Below are positions 21,191 to 33,479 of a stretch of DNA of 64,000 nt, in pieces (position 1 is the stretch's first letter; each line of letters begins with the position of its first letter). Location of the stretch: the NCBI GenBank assembly GCA_030490835.1, contig CM059972.1, forward strand, positions 17,771,764 through 17,835,763. The letters are read 5' to 3'. The notes beneath the pieces were generated by a model that saw nothing but the letters and a program-made list of their open reading frames with translations, searched no databases and was not told the DNA's origin. The DNA comes from Annona cherimola (lineage: Eukaryota > Streptophyta > Magnoliopsida > Magnoliales > Annonaceae). The position numbers and the translations under genes are program-made.

Positions 21191-23823
21191 CAGGCCCGTG
21201 TCAAATACATGGACATGTTATACTACATGTGTTGGGCACGGCATGTCATTCAAATCTTTTATCCAGATGAGACGGACCGTTGAAATGCGCCGGTATAAAG
21301 TTATCATTTCCATGCTACGCCAATCAGTCCTGGTTAAGCTTGATCCAACTTATCAATCCACTGCCAAGTTTCAACAAGTTTGTTAAACCCATTCATATAT
21401 ATTCAAGTATGACCCAAACTTAATAATTTCTTAAACCCAATCAACTAATAAAAATGGCCTTATAAAAAGTCCGATCAAGCCTGTATAAACCCTGCATTTA
21501 TTAACTCTGTCAAGTTTTTCTACTTTAGCGAACTCCATGGTGGGAGTCTCCCATGCGATCGGTTGTATACTACAACCTCCATTTTAAAGTTTTTCAAAGA
21601 TCCAAACTTTCTGTTGGGTTTAAAATTACCAATTTGGCTTATGTATTAAAAATCAAGTGAATTGAAAACTTCTAAAATTAATAGTTGTAAATAACCTTAT
21701 CCATTTACACTTATTGTCGATTATATATAAATTTAATTAATAAAAATTTTCATTTTAGATAAATGTCAATAGAGAGAAATGTGATGTACAGCTTGGATTT
21801 AATATTTCATTTTGAAAAATTAAAAAATAAAAAACAACGGACTGCACCATACTTTTAATCAGTAGTTTTAATTTTATTTCTTAATAATAAAATAAATCCA
21901 AGATGTACATCATATTTCTTTCTATTGATATTTATATGATATGAAAAATCATGTTAATTGGATTTATATAATTCACGACAAGTGTAAATGTATAAGATTG
22001 TTTATAATTATATTTTTAAAAGTTATTAATTCTAATTTTCAATTCGCTTAATTTTTACTGCATATGCTAAATTGATAATTTTATACACAATGGAAGTTTT
22101 GGATCTATGGAAAAATTGTTAAATAAGGATTATACAATGCAGCCGATTACATTGTTGGATATATATAAGAAAAGGTGCTCACACATGATAATAAAATCAA
22201 AATAACACATACTCAAAATTATTAAATTACAATTTTCTCTTATTTATAAAAGGGCTTATACTACATACGTGTAGTGAAGGCGCCCCATTGTCAAACAAGA
22301 GCCATTCTAATATATTGCATAGAGTTGAGCATTAATCTATCCAAAACTATTTTCATCACTATGGTAAACTGTATATAAAGTATTAGATTATATTATCCTA
22401 TAGAGCTCATACAATTTTATTTCTTAAAATTAACATCTAATAAAATCTATTGTGGACAAGGAAAATCTTATAGTTGCCAATAATGTATTATATTTGAATG
22501 TTGGGAACGAAATCATAAAAATTAACAGCAATTTTGTTGTCGAAATTAACTTGTTGCAGTCAAAAATGCGCCTCAATAAACGAATTGTAAAAGATTAGAT
22601 TTTTCGATCCGAAATTAATGAAAAGAGGACTAGGCAACTAACTGTGAGAGGCCATGTGAACAAATCCATGTTGCACGCATTGGTACAAACTAAGCAGTCT
22701 CATTCATGGCCAACAATAAATGGAACATGAATTTCCACATGCTATGATAATGCTGTCGGCCTGTAGAAAGTTGGACCACTGTCAAACATGTACAGTTCAA
22801 TGCTTTTATCAAAAAAGATGAAGGGTTGCTTTCACATGATTGCAATTTCAGAAAGATGAATGTCCCAATTTTCATGGGGTGCATATGTAGTACTACTGCT
22901 TTCCATGTTACCATGAGCAGGAACGCAGACTTGACAGATGATCAAGGCCATTGATTAACCGATTCCTTCTGGGGATGATCTAGACATTCTATTCTATGGG
23001 GAAAAACAGACAAGTCAAGATTAGCCATCGAAAGTATCCTAGAATATATTGGAGTACTCCACCAAGTGTTTGGAAATTGGGTGCAGCAACAAGATCGCAA
23101 TGTCCAAATTTGGGAATTTTTTAAAGATTAAGCATTTGAGTGGCAGCATCACTTTTTGGCTCGTCAACTGATCAGCAGAAGTGAGACATCTTGGGACTCA
23201 CGAATGTTGTTTGAATTTCCTTTCCAGATTAGATGGATTAGTCATGAAATGTCTTCCAACATTCATTACTTGTCTCTCTTTCGCCATCAATTTGGCGGGT
23301 GATTCTTATACGAGATCAGCTTGAATGCTGTATGAAATATGAATAGTGTGGTTAGACGTACGTAGTTACTGTCATGCCAGATTCATATAGTGTGGTTAGA
23401 CGTACGTAGTTACTGTCATGCCAGATTCATGCACTTATTCGTTGGTTTTAATTCCAGTGAATCCTTCATCAGTTTTGTACACATAAGTTAACAAGTTAAT
23501 TTATTAAAAAAAAATTTGAAAAATAAAAATAAAATTTGCATCCGACTACACTGCAATTTCAATGCAGTACTGAACTCGTCGGGCTTTTGAAGGAGTCATC
23601 TAGCTGCCCCATCTGCTTTCTAGATTGCGTAGCCCACTGCCTCAGATTGTGCAGATGCTGATGTTTGCGGTTGAAATTGTCAGACATACATGTGCAACTT
23701 GTTTTCAGGGACGGTCAGGATCATTGTCGCAATGAAGATATCATCTTGAAAAACTCGCCAGAGTAAAAGTCTTAACCGACGACACAGGGGCAATGCCTAA
23801 CTGCCAAGATATTTACAAATAAA
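21191..23823. other. Intergenic, no supported gene; one short ORF noted
   Basis: The part at 22600-23780 is less AT-rich than its surroundings and could contain a transcribed unit. I found only small frames, including a 42-residue ATG-to-stop frame on the minus strand at 23559-23687 (hydrophilic, basic) and one of 74 residues at 22690-22914. Neither resembles a known protein. Confidence 0.35.
23344..23431 (+). repeat. 44-bp tandem duplication
   Basis: Two essentially identical head-to-tail units start at 23344 and 23388 with TAGTGTGGTTAGACGTACGT. Confidence 0.95.
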
Positions 23824-24104
23824 GGGTGTGTTTGGTAACAACAAAAGGTTGTCAAGTTAAAACTTTTTAATTTAAAACTTTTCACTCTCCACAACTACCT
23901 TATTTTTTAATCATTTCTTCACATTTTTCTACACAATTACCCTACTTTTCGATCATTTCTACACAACTACCAACACAACTAACCTATCTATTTCAACTTT
24001 ATCATATTTATTCTTCATCATTACCTCTATCATATCACATCATTTGACAACTTCTCATCTCTATAACTTTTCATTAAAAGTTCTATCTATTCCCAAACAC
24101 ACTC
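23824..24104 (-). mobile_element. Tourist-like MITE (GTGTGTTTGGT family), complete
   Basis: The 281-bp element has inverted ends GGGTGTGTTTGGTAAC and TTCCCAAACACACTC. The interior is noncoding and matches five or more other copies in the window. The end sequence and size fit PIF/Harbinger-derived MITEs. Confidence 0.75.
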
Positions 24105-24627
24105 AAAAAGTCTTAAAATGAGTAATGGATGGTGATGATGATGATGTAAACATACAAACTAAATCTTTATTATTCCCAATAAAATAACTAAATGGGGGAC
24201 TAGTGGAGTCTACGCAAAGTTAAAATTAATTTGCATATTAACACTTTTATTTTAGATTTGCAAAATAGTCCTCTAAATTACCCTTTATCATACGATGAAT
24301 CCTATTCATTGCAAGACCTCGAGAAAATTAATTTTAATGGTCCGGATTAAAAATTCACAACTGTAAAAAGGCACCATGTTTAATTTGCAAACATATTGTA
24401 CAAATTAACTTTTAAGTTTCTATTTTATGAGTATGTAAAAATAAGAAGGCTTCCATCTAGGTGAAAGGAGCTTTGTCTCCCATTTTTCTGGAAGTGTGTT
24501 TTTATATTTACTTCCATTGAGCAAAATGAAAAAATATACTTAGAATGATTTTTTTTAGAGTAACATAATTGGAATGATTTAGTTCTAAGATAAGATATAA
24601 AAAAATAATAAGAAAGCTATATGTAAT
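24105..24627. other. Intergenic, nothing recognised
   Basis: AT-rich sequence with a short (GAT)n run near 24130. No gene seen. Confidence 0.35.
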
Positions 24628-25140
24628 TGGGGATGCTTCTATGAAATCCTCTTTCTATGTAACCCTTTCTATTTTCAACATCCAGATGGTTGATAAAAAA
24701 TTCACTTCATCTATTATATGTAGCATCACTTATATTATTATGGAAACCCTTTGATTTTTCTAATATTACTATAAATAGGCCTCATCTATAAACATACGAA
24801 ATCAACGTAATAAAATGATTCAATATTAAATATCAATTTTTAAGTAGTAATTTCAACATCTAAACCATCTAAAATATTATTATTACATGGATAAATAATT
24901 TTATAAATTATTACCACATTCCAATATATATGTGAATAGATCTAAGTATTTTTCCTAATTTACATATGAATGTACTTATTTTTAAGCAAATATGGTCTAT
25001 GCACATATTGAATTTGGATGAACTTGGTCTTATAACTAAACAAATGATGTTAAACACAATGAATAAATTGAATTTTTCATCAAACATCAAAATCTTAAAA
25101 TTTGATAGGGTTACATGAAACTGTTTCTATGTAACCCAAT
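24628..25140 (+). mobile_element. Dispersed MITE, family M1 copy 5 (long form)
   Basis: It begins GGGGATGCTTCTATGAAATCC and ends CTATGTAACCCAATTAAATA. It aligns by eye from end to end with 20665-21190, including ATCCAGATGGTTGATAAAAA and TTACATGGATAAATAATT. Confidence 0.65.
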
Positions 25141-25279
25141 TAAATATAAGAAAGCCCCATTTGTAATTATGCAATGGTATAAAATATATTTTGCAAATAT
25201 CTAAATAATTAAGTTGAGTGGATAAAATTTAGCTTTGGTTGCCAAGATATCACAATTCACACGCACAAGAAATACATAT

Positions 25280-25440
25280 TTTAATTATTTATTCTTGTTT
25301 TTCCATTTAACTACAAACTCAAGTTATTCTCCTTATTCTTAATTATTGTCCCTATTATATCACATTATTTTCTTACTTTTTCAATACATTAAAATCATTT
25401 TACAATACATATAAACTTGTTAAAACTTTTAAAACAAGTT
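25280..25440 (-). mobile_element. Tourist-like MITE fragment
   Basis: It carries ATTATTGTCCCTATTATATCACATTATTTT and adjoining family interior, in minus orientation, without clear ends. Confidence 0.35.
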
Positions 25441-25519
25441 TTATGCATATATATGGGGATGTGTGCAATCATATATAGTTGCAGCAACCCATCAAATATA
25501 TAGAGAGAGAGAGAGAGAA

Positions 25520-27170
25520 AGAAATATTCAGGTGTAGCTTTACTGCATTAAAATTATGGTGTAGCTATCTCAAAATAGGGGTGCAACTCGGGTCGGGTTA
25601 TACCGGGTTGGAGTGAACCCAAACCCTAAGCCAACCGGGTTGGAGTAAACCCAAATCCTAACCCTAAGAATTTAATCCGGGTTCGGACCGGGTTAGGATC
25701 GCATTGGTTTTGGTTTGATTTCGGGTTAGAATTCGGGTTATCAATAAACTGTTTTTTTTTCAAATTTAATTGTAATCTAAAAGAAAATTATTTGAATATA
25801 CATACCTGTGTTTATGAAGTCAAACCTCACGCTAAATTCTACAACGTCCTTTCAAAGAATTCTGCAAAATCATGTTGAATCCTGCAATATTCTTTGAATG
25901 AACTCTGCAAGCAATTTTTCAACATCCTATAGACACAAATAAATGACAAACTAGTTAGTTTTATGACTAGTTGGTCATTTTTATTTAATAGTTAATGGAA
26001 ATGACTCAAGTGTAGCAAATAGAAAATGAACATATCATACCAATTATTGTAGTTGAAACTAAACATTATCATACAAGTTACTGAAATTGAATTCAAACTG
26101 AATATTTATCATACAAATTGCTAAAATAGAAATTGACCACTTGTCATACCAATAAACTTAAAATATAAATCAAATTTATACTACAATCAGAAATTCAAAC
26201 TAACAGATTTCTCATACTAACAGAAAGTATAATATGAAATAGATTTATCATGCCAACTCAAATTCAAACATAATCCATATAACAGTTATTCAAAGCAACT
26301 AAATCTAAATACACTAAGCATAATTATTCAACATTCCAATCTAATTTAAGTGCAATCCAAATTTAAAATGACAATATAAACAAATCTCAAGTTTAAATAA
26401 GTTTACATCCACTTTTCAACATATTCAAAATTCAAATGAGTTCATGTCTTCAAAGTTTCCAAAAAAACTAATTTCAAGTTCTTCCTCCTCGATTTACATC
26501 TTTGAAAATAATATGCATTAACCTAGACAAAAAAATGCATGCAACTGTTAACAATAAGAAGATAATAATTATAAAAAAATCATCCTAGAAATTAAGTTAC
26601 CTCAAGTTACAAGATCTACTGATACACTGGCCACCTATATATTAATATTACAAAAAAATATGTATAATTTATGAAAAAATTATATAAATTACACTGGGTT
26701 TGGACCGGGTCGGGTTTTGGTACCAGGTTGGTGCGAACCCAGTTTGGTTTCGAGTTTCTACGGGTCGGGTTCAAACCGGGTCTATTTTGAAAAAAGCTAA
26801 AAAATAAAACCCATTTTTGGTTTTGGTACCAGGTCGGGTCGGGCGGGTTCGGACCGACCCGGGTACCAAGTTGCACCCCTACCTCAAAATGGGTCCCACA
26901 TAATTATAAAATTATAATCTACTCCACCAATTGTATTTAGGATTATGTATTTTATTTCCATACTAATTTTCATCCCAATTAGGTATGTGTATGGACCCTA
27001 TCTGAAAATGATATAAATTCAATATAATAAAATAGTTTGATGTAAATAATAATTTTAAAATAGTTTTTTCAACATGTAAACTATTTTCTATAAAATTTAT
27101 ATGGATAAATGATTTTATAAAGTATCAATATATTAAGTACAGGTAGAGCTCATTTTCGGCCAAATACATC
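25520..27170 (-). mobile_element. Dispersed MITE, family M1 copy 6, split by a hAT insertion
   Basis: The left piece, 25520-25575, contains AAATTATGGTGTAGCTATCTCAAAA. The right piece, 26882-27170, continues CCTCAAAATGGGTCCCACA, then TAATCTACTCCA and ATAAATGATTTTATAAAGTA. Joined across the insertion they give the same order as intact copies at 10.6 and 35.6 kb in reverse orientation. Confidence 0.7.
25576..26881. mobile_element. Non-autonomous hAT element inserted in an M1 MITE
   Basis: A 1,306-bp element with perfect terminal inverted repeats TAGGGGTGCAAC and GTTGCACCCCTA (TT/AA context). It is flanked by 8-bp TCTCAAAA (25568-25575) and CCTCAAAA (26882-26889), one mismatch. The sub-terminal zones are packed with CGGGTT/CGGGTCGGGTT motifs on both ends. 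The interior is AT-rich and noncoding. End sequence, 8-bp duplication and sub-terminal motif density are hAT superfamily hallmarks. Confidence 0.85.
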
Positions 27171-27222
27171 ATTAGTTACAGTGCAAGCAAATGCATAAGA
27201 AAGCTTCTCATATATATATATA

Positions 27223-28228
27223 GGGATTTATTCAGGTACATTCGGACTGCACCCGAATTACCCTACAGACGCCCCATCCGGCCGTCCATTTCAATGGTGA
27301 AATCTGCTCCGCTTCTTCGATTCTGTGTGTTGAAAAACCCATCCCGCCCTCGCCTCCTCCTCCTCTCTCGCTTCCCTCCTCAATCCCACCCGCGCCCTGA
27401 TCTCCAAGTCCCGACCGACCGAAATCGCCCCCAATCCCCAAATCGCGCAGCAGGTCAGTATCAAGGGCTCCCGATCGTCTTCCCTCCTCCTGGTCTTCTT
27501 CCATCATCTTTCTTCCCAGCCTGGTCGTCTTCGAAGCCCGTATTAGATCGTCTCGTTCGGTCGGCGGTGAACGAGATCATCTTCCCAGGCGCCAGCCCGT
27601 ACTCCATCCGCGCGATCGTCTTAAAGTACTCCCATTCGCATCTCTCTGACGCGAAAATCCGTATGCGGATTCTGAATCTGCAGCAAACGTACCTCCCATC
27701 AGTGTTGTTTTCCACATGCGGATTTAGAATCCGCATGCGGATTTAGAATCCGCATGCGGATTTAGAATCCGCATGCGGATTTTCGCTTCAAAGAGATGCG
27801 GATGAGAGTACTTTTGTTGCGCAGTTATAATCCGCATGCGGATTCAGAATCCATTTGCGGATTTTCAGAGAAGACGACCCCTTCCGTCGACGCAGAACTT
27901 CGGAATCGACGGAGAACTTCAAAATCTCGACGGAGATCTTCGAAATCTTGACGGAGAAGGAGAAATCGACGGAGAAGGAGGTTCGAGAGCAGCGGCGGCA
28001 GCAACAACGTCGTCGTCTCCGTTTTCGAAATGGGAGGGATGAGCGGGAAAATGCATTCTCTGAAGTTTTGAGCGCGTGTATGCGCAGTCTCATTCGGCTC
28101 GCCGTCTCCCTCTACACGTACACGCACGATGGAACAAGCGGCGCAGATTTCACCCGTTGAAATGGACGGTCGGATGGGGCGTCTGCAGTGGAATTCGGGT
28201 GCAGTCCGAATGCACCTGAATAAATCCC
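27223..28228. mobile_element. Mutator-like (possible Pack-MULE) element with 73-bp terminal inverted repeats
   Basis: The 1,006-bp element is bounded by about 73-bp inverted repeats, GGGATTTATTCAGG... at 27223 and ...CCTGAATAAATCCC ending at 28228, roughly 90% identical. The 9 bases on each side are ATATATATA, consistent with a Mutator-type duplication but set in an AT repeat. The interior is strikingly GC-rich. It has open frames on both strands, a splice-like CAG|GTCAGT (27451-27456) and TTCTTCCCAG (ends 27519), and two families of short internal repeats. No transposase is present. The GC-rich interior suggests captured host exon sequence, source unidentified. Confidence 0.7.
27714..27783. 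repeat. 19-bp self-complementary tandem repeat
   Basis: About 3.5 copies of ATGCGGATTTAGAATCCGC in tandem. Each unit is close to its own reverse complement around CCGCATGCGG. Single or variant copies lie at about 27655-27675 and 27828-27865. Confidence 0.85.
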
Positions 28229-28261
28229 ATATATATATCCCAGATTATGCAAAAACTACAA

Positions 28262-28942
28262 ATAATTAATATATACTAACCTAAGAGATGTTCAAGTCAT
28301 TTTTCTTTTTCTTTTATTAGATAAGATAGTCTATAATATTCTCCTCTTTATTGATTATAGTAGTTGGTATATAGTTGTTGTGGTTTTAGTCTCATCAAGT
28401 CGTTTTGAATTTTTGTTCTTTCTTGTCTTAAAGTTCTTAATTTTTTCCTTAATTGATTGATTTGTTCAATCATTAATAAAAGAGTCTTTTTAGCCCAAAA
28501 GATATACTATAAATTCTTATTTCTGTCTTATTGCAAGAGATACTCTATGAGAATTTTTTTAATTATTTATAAAGATTGCTATAGATTTGATAAGGTAATA
28601 GTTTTCTTAAATGATTTTCAAGTTTAATTTTTCGTTGTCTCAAGGTTTTTAATTGTTTACTTAACTGATGAATATGTTTAGGCATTATGCAGCAAGGATA
28701 GATAACTGCTCTTCCAAATTTTGTTTATCTTCTTTTAGGTCAAGGATCATATATTTTTTGAACTAATGTAGTAGTCGATGTTGTCTTTCTATTAATATTT
28801 TTTAAAAATTTCTAATGAGTTTATGCCTTTGAATTTCTCCTTGAATAATAAGAAGATGACCTGGAATAACTGCCCACAAGGCTAGTTTGTCATTGACATT
28901 ATCTTCGAGATTTTGAAATAAATTTTGTAAGTTTAAGGTCAT
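28262..28942 (-). pseudogene. Viral leader-proximal ORF fragment with coiled-coil-like sequence
   Basis: An ATG at 28942 opens a frame of about 47 codons. The coding character continues in shifting frames with Leu/Lys/Gln-rich sequence (LRQRKIKLENHLRKL near 28600) to the left edge of the element. Its place after the promoter means that in the circular genome it would sit upstream of the movement protein. Confidence 0.4.
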
Positions 28943-29267
28943 TATTTAGATGATATGCATGTAAACAGTAAATGAAATTGTAGGCAAATAATAATTCAAT
29001 TGATAAACAGAGTTTATAATACAACTTTGAAATACAACTTTGAAAATGACTTATAAGTTCAGGAATGAATCAAGCTCTAAATTAACAACTTGTTTCTTCA
29101 GCAGAGCTTTGAGATCATCTTACAATAAAGGTGAGAGGTTTTCAAAGCAAAAGGATTACAGGTTTTGAGAGAAAGAGAGAGTTCCTGAGAGATTGCTTGA
29201 GAGAATTTTTGTAGCAAAGTGAGCTTGAGGAAAATATTGCGATGCCTTCTTTCTTCTTCAATGCTTT

Positions 29268-29274
29268 CTTTATA
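29268..29274 (-). promoter_or_regulatory. TATA box of the viral promoter
   Basis: TATAAAG on the minus strand, followed by GAAGAAGAAAGAAGG-rich sequence and then a CT-rich leader (29100-29250), as in caulimovirid pregenomic-RNA promoters. Flanking AGTAGTGGTTGTCATTCC lies upstream at about 29310-29330. Confidence 0.55.
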
Positions 29275-29739
29275 GCCGTTTAGAGACGTTTCTAATTGAC
29301 CTGTGATAGCTTGGAATGACAACCACTACTAAGTGTTAAGCTCAAGCAGTAGAGATTTCTGACGAGCTGGCAGAGATTCCTATCAAAGTTGGCTGACGGG
29401 GATGGCTTTGGTAGAGATTCCTGACAAAATTAGTGGACGAGAATTGTTGGTTCTCTGATAGGAACTGTTAAAGATACTGTCGAAGCTACAGTAGGATGCT
29501 TCTACTATTGCTAAATGATTATTTTGTCTTTTGTGTAGACGAAGCTGATGATATCACAATGTTGTCATGCTGGCGGAGTACTCTAAGGCACCAAGTGGGA
29601 AAAATGTTTGTGGCCGATTTTTTAAGTATAAAAATGTAGTTGAGATTGAGATGCAGTGAGTCCCCATATATCTTCATTCTGGTATGCCTAGTCAGTTTCA
29701 TTTGACCCGGTGGCAGGCAATTGATCTTTGCGGCCGTCT

Positions 29740-30960
29740 ACATATAGTTTCTTAGAGAATTTTTACAAAGTCTTCCTGAGTTGATGCTGCTTCGAGTTTG
29801 AGATGCACTGTAAATTTTTGTGATAAAAACTGCAGGTCTTATTTGGATGGTGTTCCTAGTGCTTGTAGTTGTTGTTTGTTGATCCATTCAAGGATCTATT
29901 GAGGCTCAACATGGGTGCATGCAAAAGGGTCTCATCATTTTACTTTGAAAATTCTGCTAAGGGAAGATGATGAGGTTTTGGAATTTGAAGAAAAGCGTAC
30001 TCCCATTGGCAATCTAAGTGAGAGAAAATTTTGAATAAAAAATTAAAGTTTGAGAAAACTAATTTTCATATCTTGAAAGAGAAGCATGTTTGCAAAACGT
30101 TTGATAACCCCGATTTACCAAGGATAGCAATATTTCAGGAATTAACCCAAAATGATCCCACCACTAAGCGAACCAAAAAGGAAAAATATAGTTTATGTTT
30201 CGTTTGAAGTAAAATATCCAGGAAGGAGATTCTGAACTGTTTTTGTACGAAAAGGTTTTATACCGGGCTAATTGGTAGTCCTGGTATGTGAAAGTTTGAG
30301 GATTGAATTGGATTGAAAGCTTTTTTATTTTTTCATTGATTCAAGCATTAAAACCTTCAAGATTAGGACACTTGAATGGGAGATTTCATTTGGATCATCC
30401 TTTTCAGGATAGTGTTTGACCACAATGGATTGGGTGTCAACAAGAATGAGTTCATGAAATTTTTGTGTTTTGTAGTCATTTGTGAGTTTATCATGTTGAA
30501 TTATTAGGAAAAGTGTTTTAGACATTTGTGCTGATCTTGAGTACTTTGAAAGTCATGTTCAACATAGCAAATGGGAATTGAAGAGTTTGGTTTGGTATCA
30601 TATTTGGACTTGTTTAGAGTGGAGTTGAGCGTAGCTCAACTTCTTTGTTTGGTTGTGTTTGAAGAGTTTGAGGTAGAATTTTTTTCCCTTTTTGTTTGAG
30701 TCATACATATTTGAATCAATAGCCTTGAGCTTAGGAGACTTTTGGATTAAGGCTAAGGCAGTTTGTTCATCCAACTGACTGAGTTCATTGGATGTGGGTG
30801 TTTGAGAAGGTTCTGGAGCTAACAATGCCAGTGGTGTCATTTTGGTTTGAGTTCTTGGTTTGGTATGAATCCCTATAGCCATTTCTGCATACAAAGGACT
30901 TCACAAGTTTGTGGTTTTTGATATGGAATGATGAGACGTGGTAACTTGATATTGAGAATA
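29740..30960 (-). pseudogene. Viral second open reading frame (function unknown, broken)
   Basis: Frames at 30598-30894 and 30325-30525 follow the RNase H region and carry on to a Trp- and Gln-rich stretch (INKQQLQALGT near 29870-29890). A comparable extra ORF of unknown function is found 3' of pol in Florendovirus-type genomes. Interrupted by several stops and shifts. Confidence 0.5.
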
Positions 30961-31039
30961 GGAGTCAAGTGTTTGAGGTTTGACCTCTAGTTTGTTGGGC
31001 TCTTGCGGCGTCATTGTCACCTATTGTTGAATATTTTGA

Positions 31040-32340
31040 TCCCTGGAGAAATTTTCTAATTAGAAATTCTGAGATTGAGTTTGAAGTACATATTATAAAT
31101 CCTATTTCAAAATCAAAGTTTGACAAAAGTATCTGCTATCTTGCGAAAATATGTTTTGAAATTTCATTTTGAACATCTTTTTGTAGGACGTACTTGGCTG
31201 CTTTGCAATCAACCCTAAAAAGTTTGATTTAGTAAATTGTGTTGAAACTTTTTACAAATAAAACAATGCTTAAAACTTACTTTTTTGTTGTTGAATATTT
31301 TTGCTATATTTCATTCCGTATTCCTGAATGGTACTTGACTATCTGTTCCTTTTTTCTTATTTAAGGATTCCTCCAAAACCTATGTTTGAAATATCTGTTT
31401 CTACAACTTTCTTTGCTGCCGGGTCCGCTAAATTTAAAACAGGTAAATTTGTTAATTGTTTTTTAACTTGTTAAACAATTTTTGTGTGTTGGTCGGTCCT
31501 ATATACATAATTCTAAGGTTTGGATAAAAATTCGATACATAGTTTAGTACTCTTAAGAATCTTTGGAGTTGAGTTTTGACTATTATTCTATCTAAAAATT
31601 TGTTTACAAATTCAAGTGACCTTTGAATTGGAATGATTGTATTATGGTGGATTTTATGTCCCAAAAATCTAATTTTTATTTGGAAAAATAAATATTTAGT
31701 TTTTGAGATTACTAGTCTATTTCTTTGAATTGTTTTAAGGAAAATACTTAAACATTTAAAATATTGTTCTATTATTTTTGAAAATATTAATACATCGTTA
31801 ATGTATACTATCGAAAACTCGGTATAAGGAGTTAAAATATCATTCATAATTTTTTGAAATTCTAATGATACATTTTAATGCCAAAAAGCATTACATTCAA
31901 CTCGTATTGTCCAAATAGAACTATAAATATTATTTTATATTTATTCTTTTTTTCTATTTGAATTTGCCAAAATCTTGATTTCATATCAAATTTCGAGAAG
32001 ATTGTTGCAGTTATTATTCTTTGTAAGAGATCTTTTTTATTTGGGATTGGATACTCGATCTCGATCCATTTTAAGGCTTTTGTTTAGATGTTTATAGTTT
32101 ATTACTAGTTTTATACTTCCTCTTTCTATTTTAGAGTTTTTCTAGACATAGAAGGTTGTGCAAGACCATGGTGATTTTGATAGTCTAATTAATTTTTTAT
32201 TAAGTAAATTTTGTTATCTTTTCTTTGCAATATTCTAATATTTCTTTGTTCATTTGGATGAATCTAGCCTTTGTAGGTATTTTGTCTTCATTAAAATTTG
32301 GTTCATAAGAAAAACATACTTTATATTATTTTCTTTCCCA
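31040..32340 (-). pseudogene. Viral reverse transcriptase-RNase H region (broken)
   Basis: The longest surviving piece is 131 codons at 31452-31847. It covers the catalytic strand (YINDVLIFS, where active relatives have YIDD), then the FLGH and QLQRFL-VLNYVS-FYPNL motifs of pararetroviral reverse transcriptases. Upstream, finger/palm motifs lie in other frames near 32000-32330. Downstream, RNase H motifs (STTKK--LSIVL, the VDCKAAK segment, FDFEI) lie at 31080-31330 with stops. The Asp-to-Asn change in the catalytic motif and the frameshifts leave it inactive. Confidence 0.85.
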
Positions 32341-32559
32341 GAATGTATTTGAGAGGTTTGCACATACTTCATTCTTTAACCTTTCTTCAAATTCTTTTAT
32401 TCTTCTTTATATTTTAGGGTTCTTTAACTATTCTTCTACTCTTTTAAATCTTAGGTTTTTATTTAAAAAATTTAGATATTTTTGCTTTTGGGTGATGAGA
32501 TTAATCGCCAATGATTTATCTTTTAATAAGTTTATATCCTTTTGTCGAGGCTTTTGAAT

Positions 32560-32880
32560 GAAATTAAAAATTATTTCTTTTCCTAATATATTTGTTGTTA
32601 TTTCCTGATTTGTTACGGTAAAAGGTTTGATTAGTTCTAAAAATGAGGTTCCTAATATTATTTATCTTTAAAGATCTTTTACTAATAAAAAAGTTATTTT
32701 AAAAGTTACATCATGATGTTTGACTACTACGTTTGTGAGTTTCAAAATTAATTTTTAGTTTTGTTCCACCTGCACCTCTTGGGCTTTCTTTTATTTTTTC
32801 AAAATATTTTATTGGTATTAAACATTCTTGTGTGCAATTCAAGTCTGCCCCCGAATCTTACAAGGGCTATAGCTTCAAGG
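32560..32880 (-). pseudogene. Viral aspartic protease region (broken)
   Basis: The segment follows the coat region and precedes reverse transcriptase, as in the family. The active-site neighbourhood near 32840-32870 is frameshifted, so the D-S/T-G triad is not in an open frame. Hydrophobic beta-strand-like sequence downstream (ITFLLVKDL, IILGTSFLE) fits the protease body. Confidence 0.5.
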
Positions 32881-33479
32881 ATTAGTTCATTATTTATTAT
32901 TAGTATAATTTTTGTATACCATTTTTATAAGAGACTCTTGACATTAATTGAACGAAAGGTTTTTCTTCTCTTTTTTCTATGTCAGAATCACTTTTTTATT
33001 CTAATTTTATCATTTTTTAATCCTTCAATTTCTATTGCATTTGATTTTTTAAGGATTTTAGATTTCTTTTTAATTATTCGATCTCTACTTGTAAATCTGA
33101 TATTATTATGTTATTGCTCAATGTTGGTTGATTTAGTGGTTTTAGAATTTTTGTTAAGTTATAAGCTTGAGTTTTTTGTAGGATTTTACTAAAAGGAGTC
33201 TTTTAGGAAGGAATTTTTTCTTTTATTATGTCTTTTATTTTTAATAGATATTTTTTGTTGTTCTGGATCAGTTATTTGATCTGCAAAATTCAATAATTCT
33301 TCTTGGTCTTCGGTAATCATGTTTACTTCATAATTGTCATATCAGTCGTCGGTGTTAGATTTTAGTTCATCAATTTCTTTTTCAGAATCAGTGGTGTTTT
33401 TTGTTTCTGAATTTTCTGAGTTTAACATTAATTTTTCTAGTTGTGTTCTTGAGAATTCTATTATGTTTAGTTGATCTAT

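Noticed and set aside
23559..23687. 42-residue minus-strand short ORF
   Set aside because: Reads plausibly but is within the length expected by chance; recorded only in the region note.
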